Assembly: GCA_963850525.1 (NCBI GenBank)
Contig: CAWKLQ010000003.1
Coordinates: forward strand, 36,343 to 100,342
Origin: JAEMQF01 sp963850525
GTDB lineage: Bacteria > Pseudomonadota > Gammaproteobacteria > Burkholderiales > Burkholderiaceae_C
Reading direction: 5' to 3'
Length of the DNA: 64,000 nucleotides
Each line of letters starts with the position of its first letter. The first letter of the stretch is position 1. The translations under genes were made by a program, and so were the position numbers. Shown here piece after piece: positions 33,826 through 43,100 of the stretch. Under the pieces are notes generated by a model. That model did not search any database. It saw only the letters and a program-made list of their open reading frames with translations, and was not told the DNA's origin.

Positions 33826-35532
33826 CTAGAGCCCGAACGGCAGCAGGGCCTGCGCCAAGCGGTCCTTCTGCCGCTCGTCCGTCATCGGATAGGTCGCCAG
33901 CCAGCGGGTCGCGCTGAAATTCGGCTCGAGGGCTCGGATCTCCTGGGCCTGCCAGGACGCGCCTTCTCGATCACCGTGCTGGCCCAGGACCGCCGCCAAA
34001 TAGACACGCGCCTCGACGTTTTCCGCGTTGCGCGCCAGTGCCTGCTTGAGGTTGACCCGCGCCTGCTCGTACTCACCGAGAAAGTACAGGGCACGGCCGA
34101 GCAGCAGGAAGTACAGCGATCCCGCGTCCGGGTTCAGCCGCAATGCGGTGCGCAGCATCGATACGCCTTCGGCCGGCTGGCCCGTGTACGTTCTGATCCC
34201 GCCCATCAGGGCGTAGGCGTCGGCGTATGACGGATTCAGGAGAATGGCGCGTTGCAGATGCTTGATCGCGTCGGCATGCCGGCGCCGCTGCGTCTGGACG
34301 AACCCGAGCACCCAATGCGCCTCCGGCATGCCAGCGCTCATCTGTTCTGCGGTGCCGGCGAACTCGACAGCCCTGTCAAGCGCGGCTTCATCGTCCCACC
34401 CAAGTTGATAGGCGAGCGCGTACGTCATCGCGAGCCCGGCGTAGGCGCGCGAGAAGGCCGGGTCGAGTTCGATAGCCTTCCAGTACAAGTCGCGCGCGAG
34501 GTCGTTCTGTGCGCGACGGCGCGCTTGCACCGCGGCCTGAGCGCGAAGGAAGTGTTCATAGGCGGCGAGGTTGCGCGTGTAGCGTTGGGCGAGGCTCGTC
34601 ACTTCCGCCTGGCTGACCTTGATCGGCAGTTGCTCGAGGATGCTGCGTACCAACTCGTCCTGCACTGCGAACAGATCGCGCACCTCACGCTCGACGCGGA
34701 GCGACCAGAGTTGTCGTCCCGCGCCAAGATCGGACAGATGAAGATGCAATCGCAGCGTCCTGCCATCAGATTGCAGCGTCCCGGCCAAGGCATAGCGTCC
34801 GGCGGCCGGACCGGTGGCTTTATCGATTTCGCGCAGCGTCGCACCGGCCGGGTCGCCGCCGCTGACGACCCACAGTCCGGAAAGCTTTGACAGGTCGTTG
34901 ACCAGGTCCGCGGTCAGGCCGCGCGCGATCAGCTTTCCCGCGTCCGCGCCGATCGCTTCGATCGGCCGCACGATCACCGTCGGTAGCTTGGCGGCCAGAG
35001 GCGACGACGGCGGCCCCGCCAGGACCGAGGACACATCACTGTCGGTCGACCGCTGGGCGAGCCAGACTGCGGCAGCGACGGCCAGCGCAACCAGCACGCC
35101 GGCGACGACCCAGCGCTGAGATGGGGCACGAGAGTGACCGGGCCCGGGTGCCTGCGCCGGTCGTTGTGGTTGCGCCGGGCGGTCCAGCCGCTCGACTGTA
35201 GCGATCAGCCGATAGCCGCGCTTGGAAATCGCTTCGATGTAGGCCGGCTCCCGTGCCGTATCGCCCAAAGCCTTGCGCAGCTTGGTGACCACCTGCGTCA
35301 AGGCGTTGTCGCCGACGATCACCCCCGGCCACAGTGCGGTCAGCAGGTCTTCGCGGCTGACGACTTCGCCCTTGCGCTGCGCCAGAAAGGCCAGAAGCTC
35401 GATCGCTTTCGGCTCCACGCGCACGCACTCGCCCGCGCGGCTGATCTGGTTCAGCGACGGCGCAACGCGCCATTCGCCGACCTGCAGCGCGGCAGGAGGC
35501 TCCTCCTCGATCGATTCATCTCGCGTGTTCAC
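33826..35532 (-). CDS. CadC-like winged-helix regulator with membrane segment and TPR repeats
   Basis: Protein of 568 residues. An OmpR-type winged HTH (about residues 17-110; EVVSREDLLTALWPGVIVGDN and EAISKRGYRLIATVE) comes first. One membrane span (WVVAGVLVALAVAAAVWLA) follows, then a TolB-like domain (LPTVIVRPIEAIGADAGK) and TPR repeats (RAYAGLAMTYALAY; EAHWVLGFVQTQRRRHADA). DNA-binding faces the cytoplasm and the rest the periplasm, as in CadC. It is divergent from the haloperoxidase-like gene 138 bases away, a likely target. It shares layout with the broken cyclase gene at 13288-15084. Confidence 0.9.
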   Translation of the reverse strand: MNTRDESIEEEPPAALQVGEWRVAPSLNQISRAGECVRVEPKAIELLAFLAQRKGEVVSREDLLTALWPGVIVGDNALTQVVTKLRKALGDTAREPAYIEAISKRGYRLIATVERLDRPAQPQRPAQAPGPGHSRAPSQRWVVAGVLVALAVAAAVWLAQRSTDSDVSSVLAGPPSSPLAAKLPTVIVRPIEAIGADAGKLIARGLTADLVNDLSKLSGLWVVSGGDPAGATLREIDKATGPAAGRYALAGTLQSDGRTLRLHLHLSDLGAGRQLWSLRVEREVRDLFAVQDELVRSILEQLPIKVSQAEVTSLAQRYTRNLAAYEHFLRAQAAVQARRRAQNDLARDLYWKAIELDPAFSRAYAGLAMTYALAYQLGWDDEAALDRAVEFAGTAEQMSAGMPEAHWVLGFVQTQRRRHADAIKHLQRAILLNPSYADAYALMGGIRTYTGQPAEGVSMLRTALRLNPDAGSLYFLLLGRALYFLGEYEQARVNLKQALARNAENVEARVYLAAVLGQHGDREGASWQAQEIRALEPNFSATRWLATYPMTDERQKDRLAQALLPFGL

Positions 35533-35670
35533 CTCGAGCCCATCGTTTCTTCACCGGAAGTTAACCGCTTAGTGAGGACTTCGCGGCGTTGGCGCACCAA
35601 TGTCCGTAGCTCGCTTACCCCCGCATCCCCGAGGCCGCGGGAGTCCGTCAACCCCGATTGGAGCAACCCA

Positions 35671-36981
35671 ATGAAGAAACCGATCATGACCACAATGGCA
35701 ACGCTGTCAACGGCGCTGCTTCTTTCGCCTGCGGCGGCCCTCGCGCAACAGGGCGCAGTAGCGCAATGGCATGCCCATGCGCAGACATTGGTCGCCGCGT
35801 TCACGGGTCGTGGCAACGCCGCGCAGGGTTACACCATGGCCTTGATCCAGGTCGCCGTCTACGATGCGACAGTCGCGGTTCGCGGTAGCGTTTCGAATCA
35901 CAAGCGTTCATATGAACCGTTCATCGCCGACATCGTCGCGCCGGCCGGCGCAGACCTGAACGCGGCCATCGCCACCGCGGCGTTCAGCGTCGGTTACGAG
36001 CGGGTCAACAGCAACCCGACGGCGCGCGCCAACTACCGCAACGCCTACGCTGCGTACATCGCCGCAATCCCGGACGGTCAGGCCAAGACCCACGGCATCG
36101 CGGTAGGCGAGGCGACGGCAAGAGCCGTGCTCGCCGCACGCTCGAACGACAACTTCTACAACGGGGCGGTCTACACGAACCCGGCGGCGGATCCGGGCGT
36201 CTGGCAGGCGGTCCCAACGGCCACGCCGTACGCCACTGCTGGCGCGAACGATTACGCCATGGCATTCACGATGCCGTTGACCGCGGCGTCGCCCGATGCC
36301 CGGCGGATCAAGCCCCCGTCGCGTCTGACCAGCGGCAAGTACAGACGTGACTTCGAGGAGACGAAGGCCTATGGCTCGCTGGCCAGCTCGGCGCGTGCGC
36401 CCGCGATGACCAACGTCGTTCAGTTCTGGACGGAGAGCGGTTTTACGTTGTGGTCGCGCAACGTGCGTGACATCGTGACGGCACGCGGGTTGAACGAGTT
36501 CGAGGCCGCGCGGGCACTCGCCGCGTTCTCGGTCGCGACCGGCGATGCCATGCTGGCCTGCTTCGAGTCGAAGTACGCACACATGTTCTGGCGGCCGTGG
36601 CAGGCCATCCAGCGCGCCGAGCCGCCGGACCCCGCCTGGACGCCGGCAGTTCGTGCCAACCACCCGGAGTACCCGGCCGGTCACGGCTGCTACGCGGGCT
36701 CGGCGACCAAGGTGCTCCAACTCCTGTTCGGCGACTTCGCGGTCACGCTCACCAGCACGGGCGCCCAGGTCGCCGGGTGGCCCGTGGTACCGAGCGCGGC
36801 CTTCGATTCGCTCGACGAGATCAACGACGACAATGCGAACGCGCGGGTGTGGGGTGGGTTGCACTGGCGCACGACGATGGATCGATCCGCCAGGTGGACC
36901 GCGAAGATCGCCAAGAACGCCGTGTGCGGTGGTTTTGGTCTCAAGTGCGACAAGCACCGCTTCGACCTCGACGACGATTGA
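35671..36981 (+). CDS. Exported vanadium-dependent haloperoxidase/PAP2-related phosphatase
   Basis: Protein of 436 residues with a Sec signal (TALLLSPAAALAQQ). The three active-site segments of the VHPO/PAP2 superfamily are visible. KYAHMFWRP fits KX6RP. HPEYPAGHGCY is the PSGH segment with Ser changed to Ala. RVWGGLH fits RX5H. Vanadate or phosphate binding is therefore plausible, but Ala in place of Ser weakens a haloperoxidase claim. Secreted bacterial members are mostly uncharacterised. The ATG at 35671 follows GAGCAA. Divergent from the CadC-like regulator. Confidence 0.85.
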   Translation: MKKPIMTTMATLSTALLLSPAAALAQQGAVAQWHAHAQTLVAAFTGRGNAAQGYTMALIQVAVYDATVAVRGSVSNHKRSYEPFIADIVAPAGADLNAAIATAAFSVGYERVNSNPTARANYRNAYAAYIAAIPDGQAKTHGIAVGEATARAVLAARSNDNFYNGAVYTNPAADPGVWQAVPTATPYATAGANDYAMAFTMPLTAASPDARRIKPPSRLTSGKYRRDFEETKAYGSLASSARAPAMTNVVQFWTESGFTLWSRNVRDIVTARGLNEFEAARALAAFSVATGDAMLACFESKYAHMFWRPWQAIQRAEPPDPAWTPAVRANHPEYPAGHGCYAGSATKVLQLLFGDFAVTLTSTGAQVAGWPVVPSAAFDSLDEINDDNANARVWGGLHWRTTMDRSARWTAKIAKNAVCGGFGLKCDKHRFDLDDD

Positions 36982-37094
36982 GACGAGCGCAATCGCACGC
37001 GGCGCCGATAGAACAATTGAGACCGCCCAGTGCCGCTCCGCACTACTCAGTCACTATCGGTTTTAGGGGCCACAAGAAAACCACGGCTGCTGCC

Positions 37095-37646
37095 ATGCAA
37101 GGTCTTCCCCTAGAAACCCCCTCGCTTCGACTACGCCACTTCGTACCAGAAGATGCGGCGCCAATCATGGCGCTGAACGCGGAATCGTCCACGCGCCGCT
37201 GGCTCCCGTCGCACGTCTATCCAACTCTCGAAGACGCCTCGTCCAGGCTGAGGTTTCTGATCTCCTGTTACTCAGCGCCCGGCCGCCCGCAGCACGGTCC
37301 GTACGTGCTGGCAGTGGAACACGTCGACTCCAGGCAACTGCTGGGGCACGTCGGCTTCAGTCCCCTGGACGACGAAGTGGAAGTCTCATATGCCATCGCA
37401 GAGTCAGCGCGCGGCTCGGGTTTGGGTGCTGAAGCGCTGGATCATGCCTGCAGATGGCTGGGTACAGCTTTCAACGTGCCAAGCGTCACGGCCATCACTG
37501 ACTTGGAGAACATTCCATCTCATCGCCTGCTGGAACGGACGCACTTTGTCCATCTGCAAGACGAGACCATGCGCTTTCAGGGCGTTCATCGGGTAGTCAG
37601 CCGCTACGTCAGGCAACTGACCGCCGCGATGTGCAGTGGGGACTGA
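37095..37646 (+). CDS. GNAT family N-acetyltransferase (RimJ/RimL-like)
   Basis: Protein of 183 residues. The acetyl-CoA loop is ARGSGLGAEAL within VEVSYAIAESARGSGLG, and the N-terminal start TPSLRLRHFVPEDAAPIMAL is typical of the RimJ/RimL group, which acetylate ribosomal proteins, amino acids or antibiotics. The frame from ATG 37095 is used; a longer overlapping frame runs back into the haloperoxidase gene. Acceptor unknown; no operon partner. Confidence 0.86.
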   Translation: MQGLPLETPSLRLRHFVPEDAAPIMALNAESSTRRWLPSHVYPTLEDASSRLRFLISCYSAPGRPQHGPYVLAVEHVDSRQLLGHVGFSPLDDEVEVSYAIAESARGSGLGAEALDHACRWLGTAFNVPSVTAITDLENIPSHRLLERTHFVHLQDETMRFQGVHRVVSRYVRQLTAAMCSGD

Positions 37647-37798
37647 TCTGCGCCCGCCCCTGACATCCAACACTCGGCGAACGGCCGCTGCCTTCCAGCC
37701 GGCTGGCAAGGGTTGACACCCGAAGCGGCTGTGCCTGCAAGTCGGCGCCATTGAAGGTGGAAACCAGGCAACGACACGCGCACGGAGGCACAGGCGGC

Positions 37799-38392
37799 TC
37801 AGCGCAGCGACGCGAGGTGCGCGGCCAGCGCCTCGATCTCGGCATTGCTGAGATCGGCAAGGAGCGGATCCGGCTTCGCGGCAGTTCCATGCGAGCGGGT
37901 TCCACCGCGCATCAGCTGCAACGACCAAACGGTGTAGCGTGCCCTCTGCCCGGCGAGCCTTGCAGCACCGGCGTTCGTTCCCTGCAACGTCGGACCGTGG
38001 CAACTGGCACATCGCAAGCGATCGGACAAGGCGCGGCCCGTGTCGCTGCCGGACGATTCCACGGTGCGCGGGGGCAGGAGTGCGGCATAGTGTTCGGCGA
38101 GGTTGTCGACCTCCTGCTCGCTCAACTCCGCGGCGAGGCCCACCATGACTGGAGCGGTGCGAGTTTGCTCGCGGAAGGCACGCCACTGCGCGATGAAGGC
38201 GGATTTCGGCTGCCCTTCGAGCAGAGGCAGCATCGAGTGGATTGTTTCCGTGGATGAGTGGCAGGAGACGCAGCGCGCCGCGGCGAGCCGTGCACCGGCT
38301 GCCACATCGCTCGCCGTCGCCTCATGCGCGACGAGCAGGCATCCCGTAAGCGCGGCGGCTGCAGCTGCGTGCCGAGCAAAATCAGCAATCAC
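37799..38392 (-). CDS. Dihaem cytochrome c4-like protein
   Basis: Periplasmic protein of 197 residues with two haem c sites, CVSCH and CASCH, about 90 residues apart, the spacing of cytochrome c4-type proteins. A signal peptide (AAAAALTGCLLVAHEATAS) is present. GTG at 38392 is taken as the start because GGGAGG lies just upstream. Candidate Met ligands are SMLPLLEG and QLMRGG. Role: electron carrier; partner oxidase or dehydrogenase not in view. Confidence 0.88.
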   Translation of the reverse strand: MIADFARHAAAAAALTGCLLVAHEATASDVAAGARLAAARCVSCHSSTETIHSMLPLLEGQPKSAFIAQWRAFREQTRTAPVMVGLAAELSEQEVDNLAEHYAALLPPRTVESSGSDTGRALSDRLRCASCHGPTLQGTNAGAARLAGQRARYTVWSLQLMRGGTRSHGTAAKPDPLLADLSNAEIEALAAHLASLR

Positions 38393-38903
38393 GTCGCCTC
38401 CCAAATCGAACGCAGCATTGCCGATTCTGGCGGAATTGGAACATCAAGGCATACCTGACCGTGTTACCTAAGGCGCGCGTGCTCGCTGCTCCCTTTGTCG
38501 CAGGCTCCGACGTTCAAGCCCATCGGTTCGCCACTCCCTTCGGGTCGGCAGAGTGAGTACGTGGCCTTCGGATGCAGTCGTTCAGCTGGGATCCTCTCCG
38601 GGTCGATGCTGGCCGCCCACGAACGACTGCTGTCGCCGTCGCTGACTCTCTCGGCGGCGTGAGCGAAGGTCAGGTTTCAAGGTGGACCGGTCGCTCGCTG
38701 AGAAAACCACCGCCGGCTCCTATGGGTCGATCTCGACCACTCGCAAACCCGATCTCTACGGAGCAAAGCTGACGCCGGCCTACTGGGAGCGATGGCTCAC
38801 CGAAACTCTGTCTCGACTGTGGCGCCCCCATGGCAGGGTGAGGCCGGCGGCCCGCCCGGGCCCCGATAGAATCGCCGCCCGGCCCCTGCACTACGGAGCA
38901 ACG
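38393..38903. other. 511-bp gene-free interval
   Basis: No convincing gene on either strand. Near its right end, TAGAAT (about 38872) resembles a -10 box for the FHA gene, and GGAG at 38895-38898 is its ribosome binding site. The rest resembles decayed sequence like the interval at 32977-33825. Confidence 0.4.
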
Positions 38904-40140
38904 GTGATCCGCCTGAAGATCGTCTCGGGAAGTCGCAGGGGCAGCACCGTGAGCTACGGCCGCGAGCCGGTGCGGGTCGGCCGCGGCGCCGGCGCCGAAC
39001 TGCGCTTCGACAACACGCAGGACCGCGTCGTTTCTACCCACCACGCGCAGATCCTCTTCGAACACGGCGTCTACTTCGTGGTCGACACCGGCTCGACCAA
39101 CGGCACCCTGCTGAACGGCCGCAAGATCACCAAGCACGAACTCAAATCGGGCGACCGGCTCCGCTTCGGCTTCCCGGGCCGGCCCGAGGCCACCGTCGAG
39201 ATCGACGCCGCCGAAATCGCGCCGATGCCGGGCGGTTCAGCGGCCGACACCATCGCCAGCGCGCCGCGGGGATCGCGGCCAGCCTACGACGCCCAGAAGG
39301 ACGCCGAACGCATGGCCAGCGTCCTGAAATCCGAGGCGCGAGACACCAGCACCTTTGGCATGGCCGACGAGGCGGCGCACGAAGTCGCGCTGCGGCGGGC
39401 CAAGGTGGGCGGCAAGAGCTCGGGCGATACGGTGTTCATCCTCGCCCGGGCGATGCACCGGGTGAGCGAGGCGGTCACGAGCCGGACCCAGAGCAAATGG
39501 GTCAAGGTCGTCACCGGCCTGGGCGCAAGCGCGCTGGTGGTCATCAGCCTGCTGGCCGTCGTGATCTTCTACCAGCGGCAGCAGATCAACGGGCTGGTCG
39601 ACGCCAAGACCGCCATCGACGGCCAGATCGAGTCGCTCCAGGAGCGCATGCAGGCCGAGACCGACTCGGCGAGTCTGGCGAGAATGGAAGACAGCCTTGC
39701 GGCGCTGACCGGCTCGGCGCAGACCACACTCAAGGAATTGCACCTGAAGGACGAAGCGCGCGCGGCGCAGCTCTCGGCCGGCAGCGATGAGCTCGATCGC
39801 GAGATCCGCAAGATCCTCGTCAAGTTCAACGCCTCGACCTACGCCATCCCGCCGATCTTCCGCGAGCGGCTGCAGTTCCATATCGATCAACTGACGTCGG
39901 CCGGGAATCGCAAGTTCATGTACGGCCGCAAGCAGCGCTATTGGCCAGCGATCACCCAGGACTTCGGCGCCCTCGTCACTCGGGCTGACGGTGAACGGCA
40001 GCGTCGACGAGCGCCTTGACCCCGACAAGCAAACCAAGGCCGCCGCCTCCTACCTGGCGAGCCTGCTCTCGGAATTCGGCGAGGATTCGTTCATGCTGGC
40101 GCTGGCGAGCTACAACCGGGGCGAGAACGGCGTGCGGCGT
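38904..40140 (+). pseudogene. FHA-domain / transmembrane / lytic transglycosylase-like gene, disrupted
   Basis: From GTG 38904 an FHA domain (VGRGAGAELRF; STHHAQI; GSTNGTLLNG) is followed by a membrane span (VVTGLGASALVVISLLAVVI) and a coiled coil. The start of an SLT lytic transglycosylase domain (FMYGRKQRYWPAITQDF) comes next. At about 39980 the frame breaks. The family sequence resumes in another frame with NGSVDERLDPDKQTKAAASY and LALASYNRGENGVRR, and the middle of the SLT domain, including the catalytic Glu region, is missing. The 3' end stops abruptly at about 40140, at the end of the reverse gene. An internal deletion and a 3' truncation are both needed. Confidence 0.8.
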
Positions 40141-40142
40141 TT

Positions 40143-40799
40143 TCAGTGGCCCGAGTCCGACAGCGGCGCCGGGACCGTCCAGCTGCGATCGAGTTCCTCG
40201 AACAGCGAGTGGCTCACTTCCGACACTTCGACCTGCCCGCTGTTCTCGCGTGCCTTCGGCTTGCGTGCCAGCGCGCGCGCCGCGCTTTCGAGCCGGACGC
40301 GAAGTTCATCGAGGCGCAACTCGGGCCGCTGGCGCTCGACCGTGTCGAGCTGCTCGAGCGCGCTGTCCAACATAGGCTTGGGCGTCACCAGCAGCCCGCG
40401 CGAGCCGGTTCGAGCCAAAGTGCGCTCGACATAGCTCAGTTGCGGCATCGACTGGCGCAGCCCGGCATGGCGCGCCAACAGCGCGTGCAGATTCAGGAAG
40501 TCGCGGCGCAACGCGTCGCTTCGATGCTTGGGAATTCGCCGCACCGCGGTGGCGCCGCCGCCGGGTTGCGGATCGGCCTGGGGCAACGAAATCTGCAGCA
40601 TGTAGCGGCCGCTGCGGCGCTGGATGCGCATGCGCAGCGCGAGCAGCCAGCGAAGGCCTCGCGACAAGGTGGCGAGCGGGGAAGGCTTCGCACTCAGCGT
40701 TCGCTGCGCCGGCCCGCCGTCCGCACGGCCTGGCGAGCGCTGCTTGGCGTGAGCGTTGGCGCCGATGCCGGGCGACCAAACATGCATGGAGGGTTTCAT
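40143..40799 (-). CDS. Hypothetical protein
   Basis: Protein of 218 residues with no recognised family. A middle segment (GRYMLQISLPQADPQPGGG) is beta-like. The C-terminal half is helical and charged (SDALRRDFLNLHALLARH; LRLDELRVRLESAARALARK). No signal or membrane segment. The ATG at 40799 is used because the longer frame to 41042 runs through the putative promoter of the glutamine synthetase-like gene. Codon pattern looks like real coding sequence. Its stop abuts the truncated 3' end of the FHA pseudogene. Confidence 0.6.
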   Translation of the reverse strand: MKPSMHVWSPGIGANAHAKQRSPGRADGGPAQRTLSAKPSPLATLSRGLRWLLALRMRIQRRSGRYMLQISLPQADPQPGGGATAVRRIPKHRSDALRRDFLNLHALLARHAGLRQSMPQLSYVERTLARTGSRGLLVTPKPMLDSALEQLDTVERQRPELRLDELRVRLESAARALARKPKARENSGQVEVSEVSHSLFEELDRSWTVPAPLSDSGH

Positions 40800-41147
40800 C
40801 AGGATCTCGACGTTTGATACCGCTTGCGCAACGACCGGCGCTTCGGGATTCAAATTGCAGTAACCGGGCCAACCTGAACGGATTGGGGTGCTGCGCATCC
40901 TAGGGTCGCGCAGCGCCGGGACCGGCAACACGATGCAACCGATGCATTCAGCCTGAAACCTGCCCGTGCGCCGCGCGTGCACACACGGGCGAGACGCTGC
41001 CGAGCCGGTTCGCGCCTCGCGTTCAGTTACACGGCCAGGCACACTCCACCGATTCCAGGCGATCGACCGGCAAGGTCAGCGTCACTCCTTAGACTTGAGA
41101 TCAGATCCTCAACCGTGATCGCGGCCCCGCCGCCCGTCAGGACCCCC
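40800..41147. promoter_or_regulatory. Divergent intergenic region with a palindrome before the GS-like gene
   Basis: This 348-base region separates the hypothetical gene from the glutamine synthetase-like gene. TTGAG at 41095-41099 and CTCAA at 41108-41112 form an inverted repeat with an 8-base spacer, about 36 bases before the start codon, which could be an operator. No strong promoter hexamers were found. The rest holds nothing recognised. Confidence 0.35.
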
Positions 41148-42482
41148 ATGCCCCCCGACCTCAAACACCTCGTCGCCGAACACCGCATCCACGAAGTCGA
41201 GTGCGTCATCCCCGACATCACCGGCATCGCGCGCGGCAAGATCCTGCCCAAGGACTTGTTCCTGAACAGCGGCGAGATGCGCCTGCCCAAGAGCGTGCTG
41301 TTGAACACCGTGAACGGGCAGCAGCCCGACAACGGCCCGCATGTGGGCGATACGGATCCGGACATGATTTGCCGCCCCGACGCGGCGACGTTTCGCGTCG
41401 TGCCGTGGGCGGCCGAGCCGGTGGCAGTAGTGATTCACGACTGCGTCGATTGGGACGGCACGCCCGTGCAGCTCTCGCCGCGCGCCGTGTTGCGCAAGGT
41501 GATCGATCTCTACACGCAGCGCGGCTGGCGCGCTGTTGTCGCGCCGGAGATGGAGTTCTACCTCGTCGCGCGCCAGCAGAACCCGCACGAGCCCTTGCGC
41601 CCGCCCACCGGCCGCACCGGCAAACCCGAGGCCGGGCGGCAAAGCTATTCGATCGACGCCGTCAACGACTTCGACCCCTTCTTCATGGAGCTGTCGAACT
41701 TCTGCGAGGTGCATCGCCTGGGTGTCGAGACGCTGATCCACGAGGCCGGCGCCGGGCAGATGGAGATCAATTTCGCTCATGGCGAACCACTGGAGCTGGC
41801 AGACCGCGTATTCCTCTTCAAGCGCACCGTGCGCGAAACGGCGCTGCGCCACGGCATCTTCGCCACCTTCATGGCCAAGCCGATGGAGGCGGAGCCCGGC
41901 AGCGCGATGCACATCCACCAGAACATCGTCGATGCCGACGGCCACAACGTGTTCAGCCGCGCCGACGGCAGCGCCAGCCCCGAGTTCTTCCACTTCATCG
42001 CCGGCTTGCAGAAGTACGTTCCGCTCGTGATGCCGCTGTTCGCGCCCTTCGTCAATTCGTACCGGCGCCTCGCGCCCTACATGTCGGCGCCGACGAATGT
42101 GCGCTGGGGCCACGACAACCGCACCTGCGGCATCCGCATCCCCAAGTCGACTCCGCAGGCGCGCCGCGTCGAGAACCGCGTTCCCGGCGTCGACGTGAAT
42201 CCCTATCTCGCCATCGCCGCGACGCTGGCGTGCGGTTATCTGGGCCTCACCGAGCGGCGTTTGCCGGGCGACGCCACCGAAGGCAGCGCGTGGGCGCAAG
42301 AGAACGAATTGCCGCGCCATCTGGAAGACGCGATCGAGGCGTTGCGCGGCTGCGTTCCCATCCGCGAGTTGCTCGGCGAGAAGTTCATCGACGCGTTTTG
42401 CGCGGTGAAGGCGCTTGAGTTCGGCACCTACAACCGCGTCATCAGCTCGTGGGAGCGCGAGCACTTGCTGTTGTTGGTGTAG
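41148..42482 (+). CDS. Glutamine synthetase family protein (gamma-glutamylpolyamine synthetase-like)
   Basis: Protein of 444 residues of the GS fold. ATP/metal-site segments are visible: VAPEMEFYLV, GAGQMEINFAHG, GSAMHIHQNI, NSYRRLAPY and NRTCGIRIPKS. The N-terminal start (VECVIPDITGIARGKILP) and length match PuuA-like gamma-glutamylputrescine synthetases and related ligases rather than GlnA. It would join glutamate to an amine using ATP. No polyamine catabolic genes are adjacent. It is convergent with the F420 operon, so a link with F420 glutamylation is tempting but unsupported. Confidence 0.85.
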   Translation: MPPDLKHLVAEHRIHEVECVIPDITGIARGKILPKDLFLNSGEMRLPKSVLLNTVNGQQPDNGPHVGDTDPDMICRPDAATFRVVPWAAEPVAVVIHDCVDWDGTPVQLSPRAVLRKVIDLYTQRGWRAVVAPEMEFYLVARQQNPHEPLRPPTGRTGKPEAGRQSYSIDAVNDFDPFFMELSNFCEVHRLGVETLIHEAGAGQMEINFAHGEPLELADRVFLFKRTVRETALRHGIFATFMAKPMEAEPGSAMHIHQNIVDADGHNVFSRADGSASPEFFHFIAGLQKYVPLVMPLFAPFVNSYRRLAPYMSAPTNVRWGHDNRTCGIRIPKSTPQARRVENRVPGVDVNPYLAIAATLACGYLGLTERRLPGDATEGSAWAQENELPRHLEDAIEALRGCVPIRELLGEKFIDAFCAVKALEFGTYNRVISSWEREHLLLLV

Positions 42483-42498
42483 CCGGTGAAGCCGGCTG
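42482..42498. terminator. Candidate bidirectional hairpin between GS-like gene and cofC
   Basis: AGCCGG-n5-CCGGCT forms a 6-bp GC stem between two convergent genes. No clear U-tract follows on either side, so it would be a weak intrinsic terminator at best. Confidence 0.35.
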
Positions 42499-42509
42499 AC
42501 TCACAAACC

Positions 42510-43100
42510 CTATCCCCAAGCAACGCGCTCGAGGTGCTGCGGCAGGTCCAGGTCGAACCCGAGCCCGGGGGTTTCGATCGACACGTGTTGCAGCCCGGCG
42601 CGGCGAATGTGCTCCACGTGACGCGAATAGCTGTGCGGGCCGAAGCTGAATGAGAATTCCATCGACGGGTTGAGGCACAGGCCGTTGGTGCCGTGCTTGG
42701 CTTCGTCCGGGGCGATGCCGATGCGCCGCGCTCCGGCGCCGTCGGCGAGGCGCTGCAGGTCGTCGGCTTGCAGGTGCGGCAGGTCGCACGGCACGACCAG
42801 CATGTGCGAGGCGTTGACGCGGCGCAACTCGCGTTGCGCCTGATGCAGTGCGCCGTTCAATCCGGCGCCCTGCGCTTCTTCGAGGACGTGCGCGCCCAGG
42901 CTCGAGGCGCGCGCGCGGGTCATCGCGCAGGCGCTGACGAGCAGGGTCTGCTGCAGGCCGGCAAACTCGGCGGCGCGTTCGAGCGTGCGCAGCAGCAGGC
43001 GCTCGAGCAGTGCGTGGCGCTCTTGCAGATCGAGCGCGCACGCGAGGCGGCTCTTGCCTTCGCGCAAAGACTTCATCGGCAGCACGAGCCAGACGCTCAT
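42510..43100 (-). CDS. cofC: CofC-type guanylyltransferase of coenzyme F420 biosynthesis
   Basis: Protein of 196 residues that activates the three-carbon unit of F420 (2-phospholactate, phosphoenolpyruvate or 3-phosphoglycerate, depending on the organism) with GTP. The nucleotide-binding start VLPMKSLREGKSRLA, the motif VVPCDLPHLQADDL and the diagnostic APDEAKHGTNGLCL region are all present. The C-terminus (GLGFDLDLPQHLERV) is normal. Last gene of the operon; its ATG overlaps the cofD stop by four bases (43097-43100). Which phospho-acid it prefers cannot be read with certainty; the stand-alone FbiB-like reductase nearby favours phosphoenolpyruvate. Confidence 0.93.
   Translation of the reverse strand: MSVWLVLPMKSLREGKSRLACALDLQERHALLERLLLRTLERAAEFAGLQQTLLVSACAMTRARASSLGAHVLEEAQGAGLNGALHQAQRELRRVNASHMLVVPCDLPHLQADDLQRLADGAGARRIGIAPDEAKHGTNGLCLNPSMEFSFSFGPHSYSRHVEHIRRAGLQHVSIETPGLGFDLDLPQHLERVAWG

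Noticed and set aside
41148..42482. GS-like protein as a second glutamate ligase for F420
   Set aside because: It is convergent with, not part of, the operon and CofE already covers the step; no direct support.
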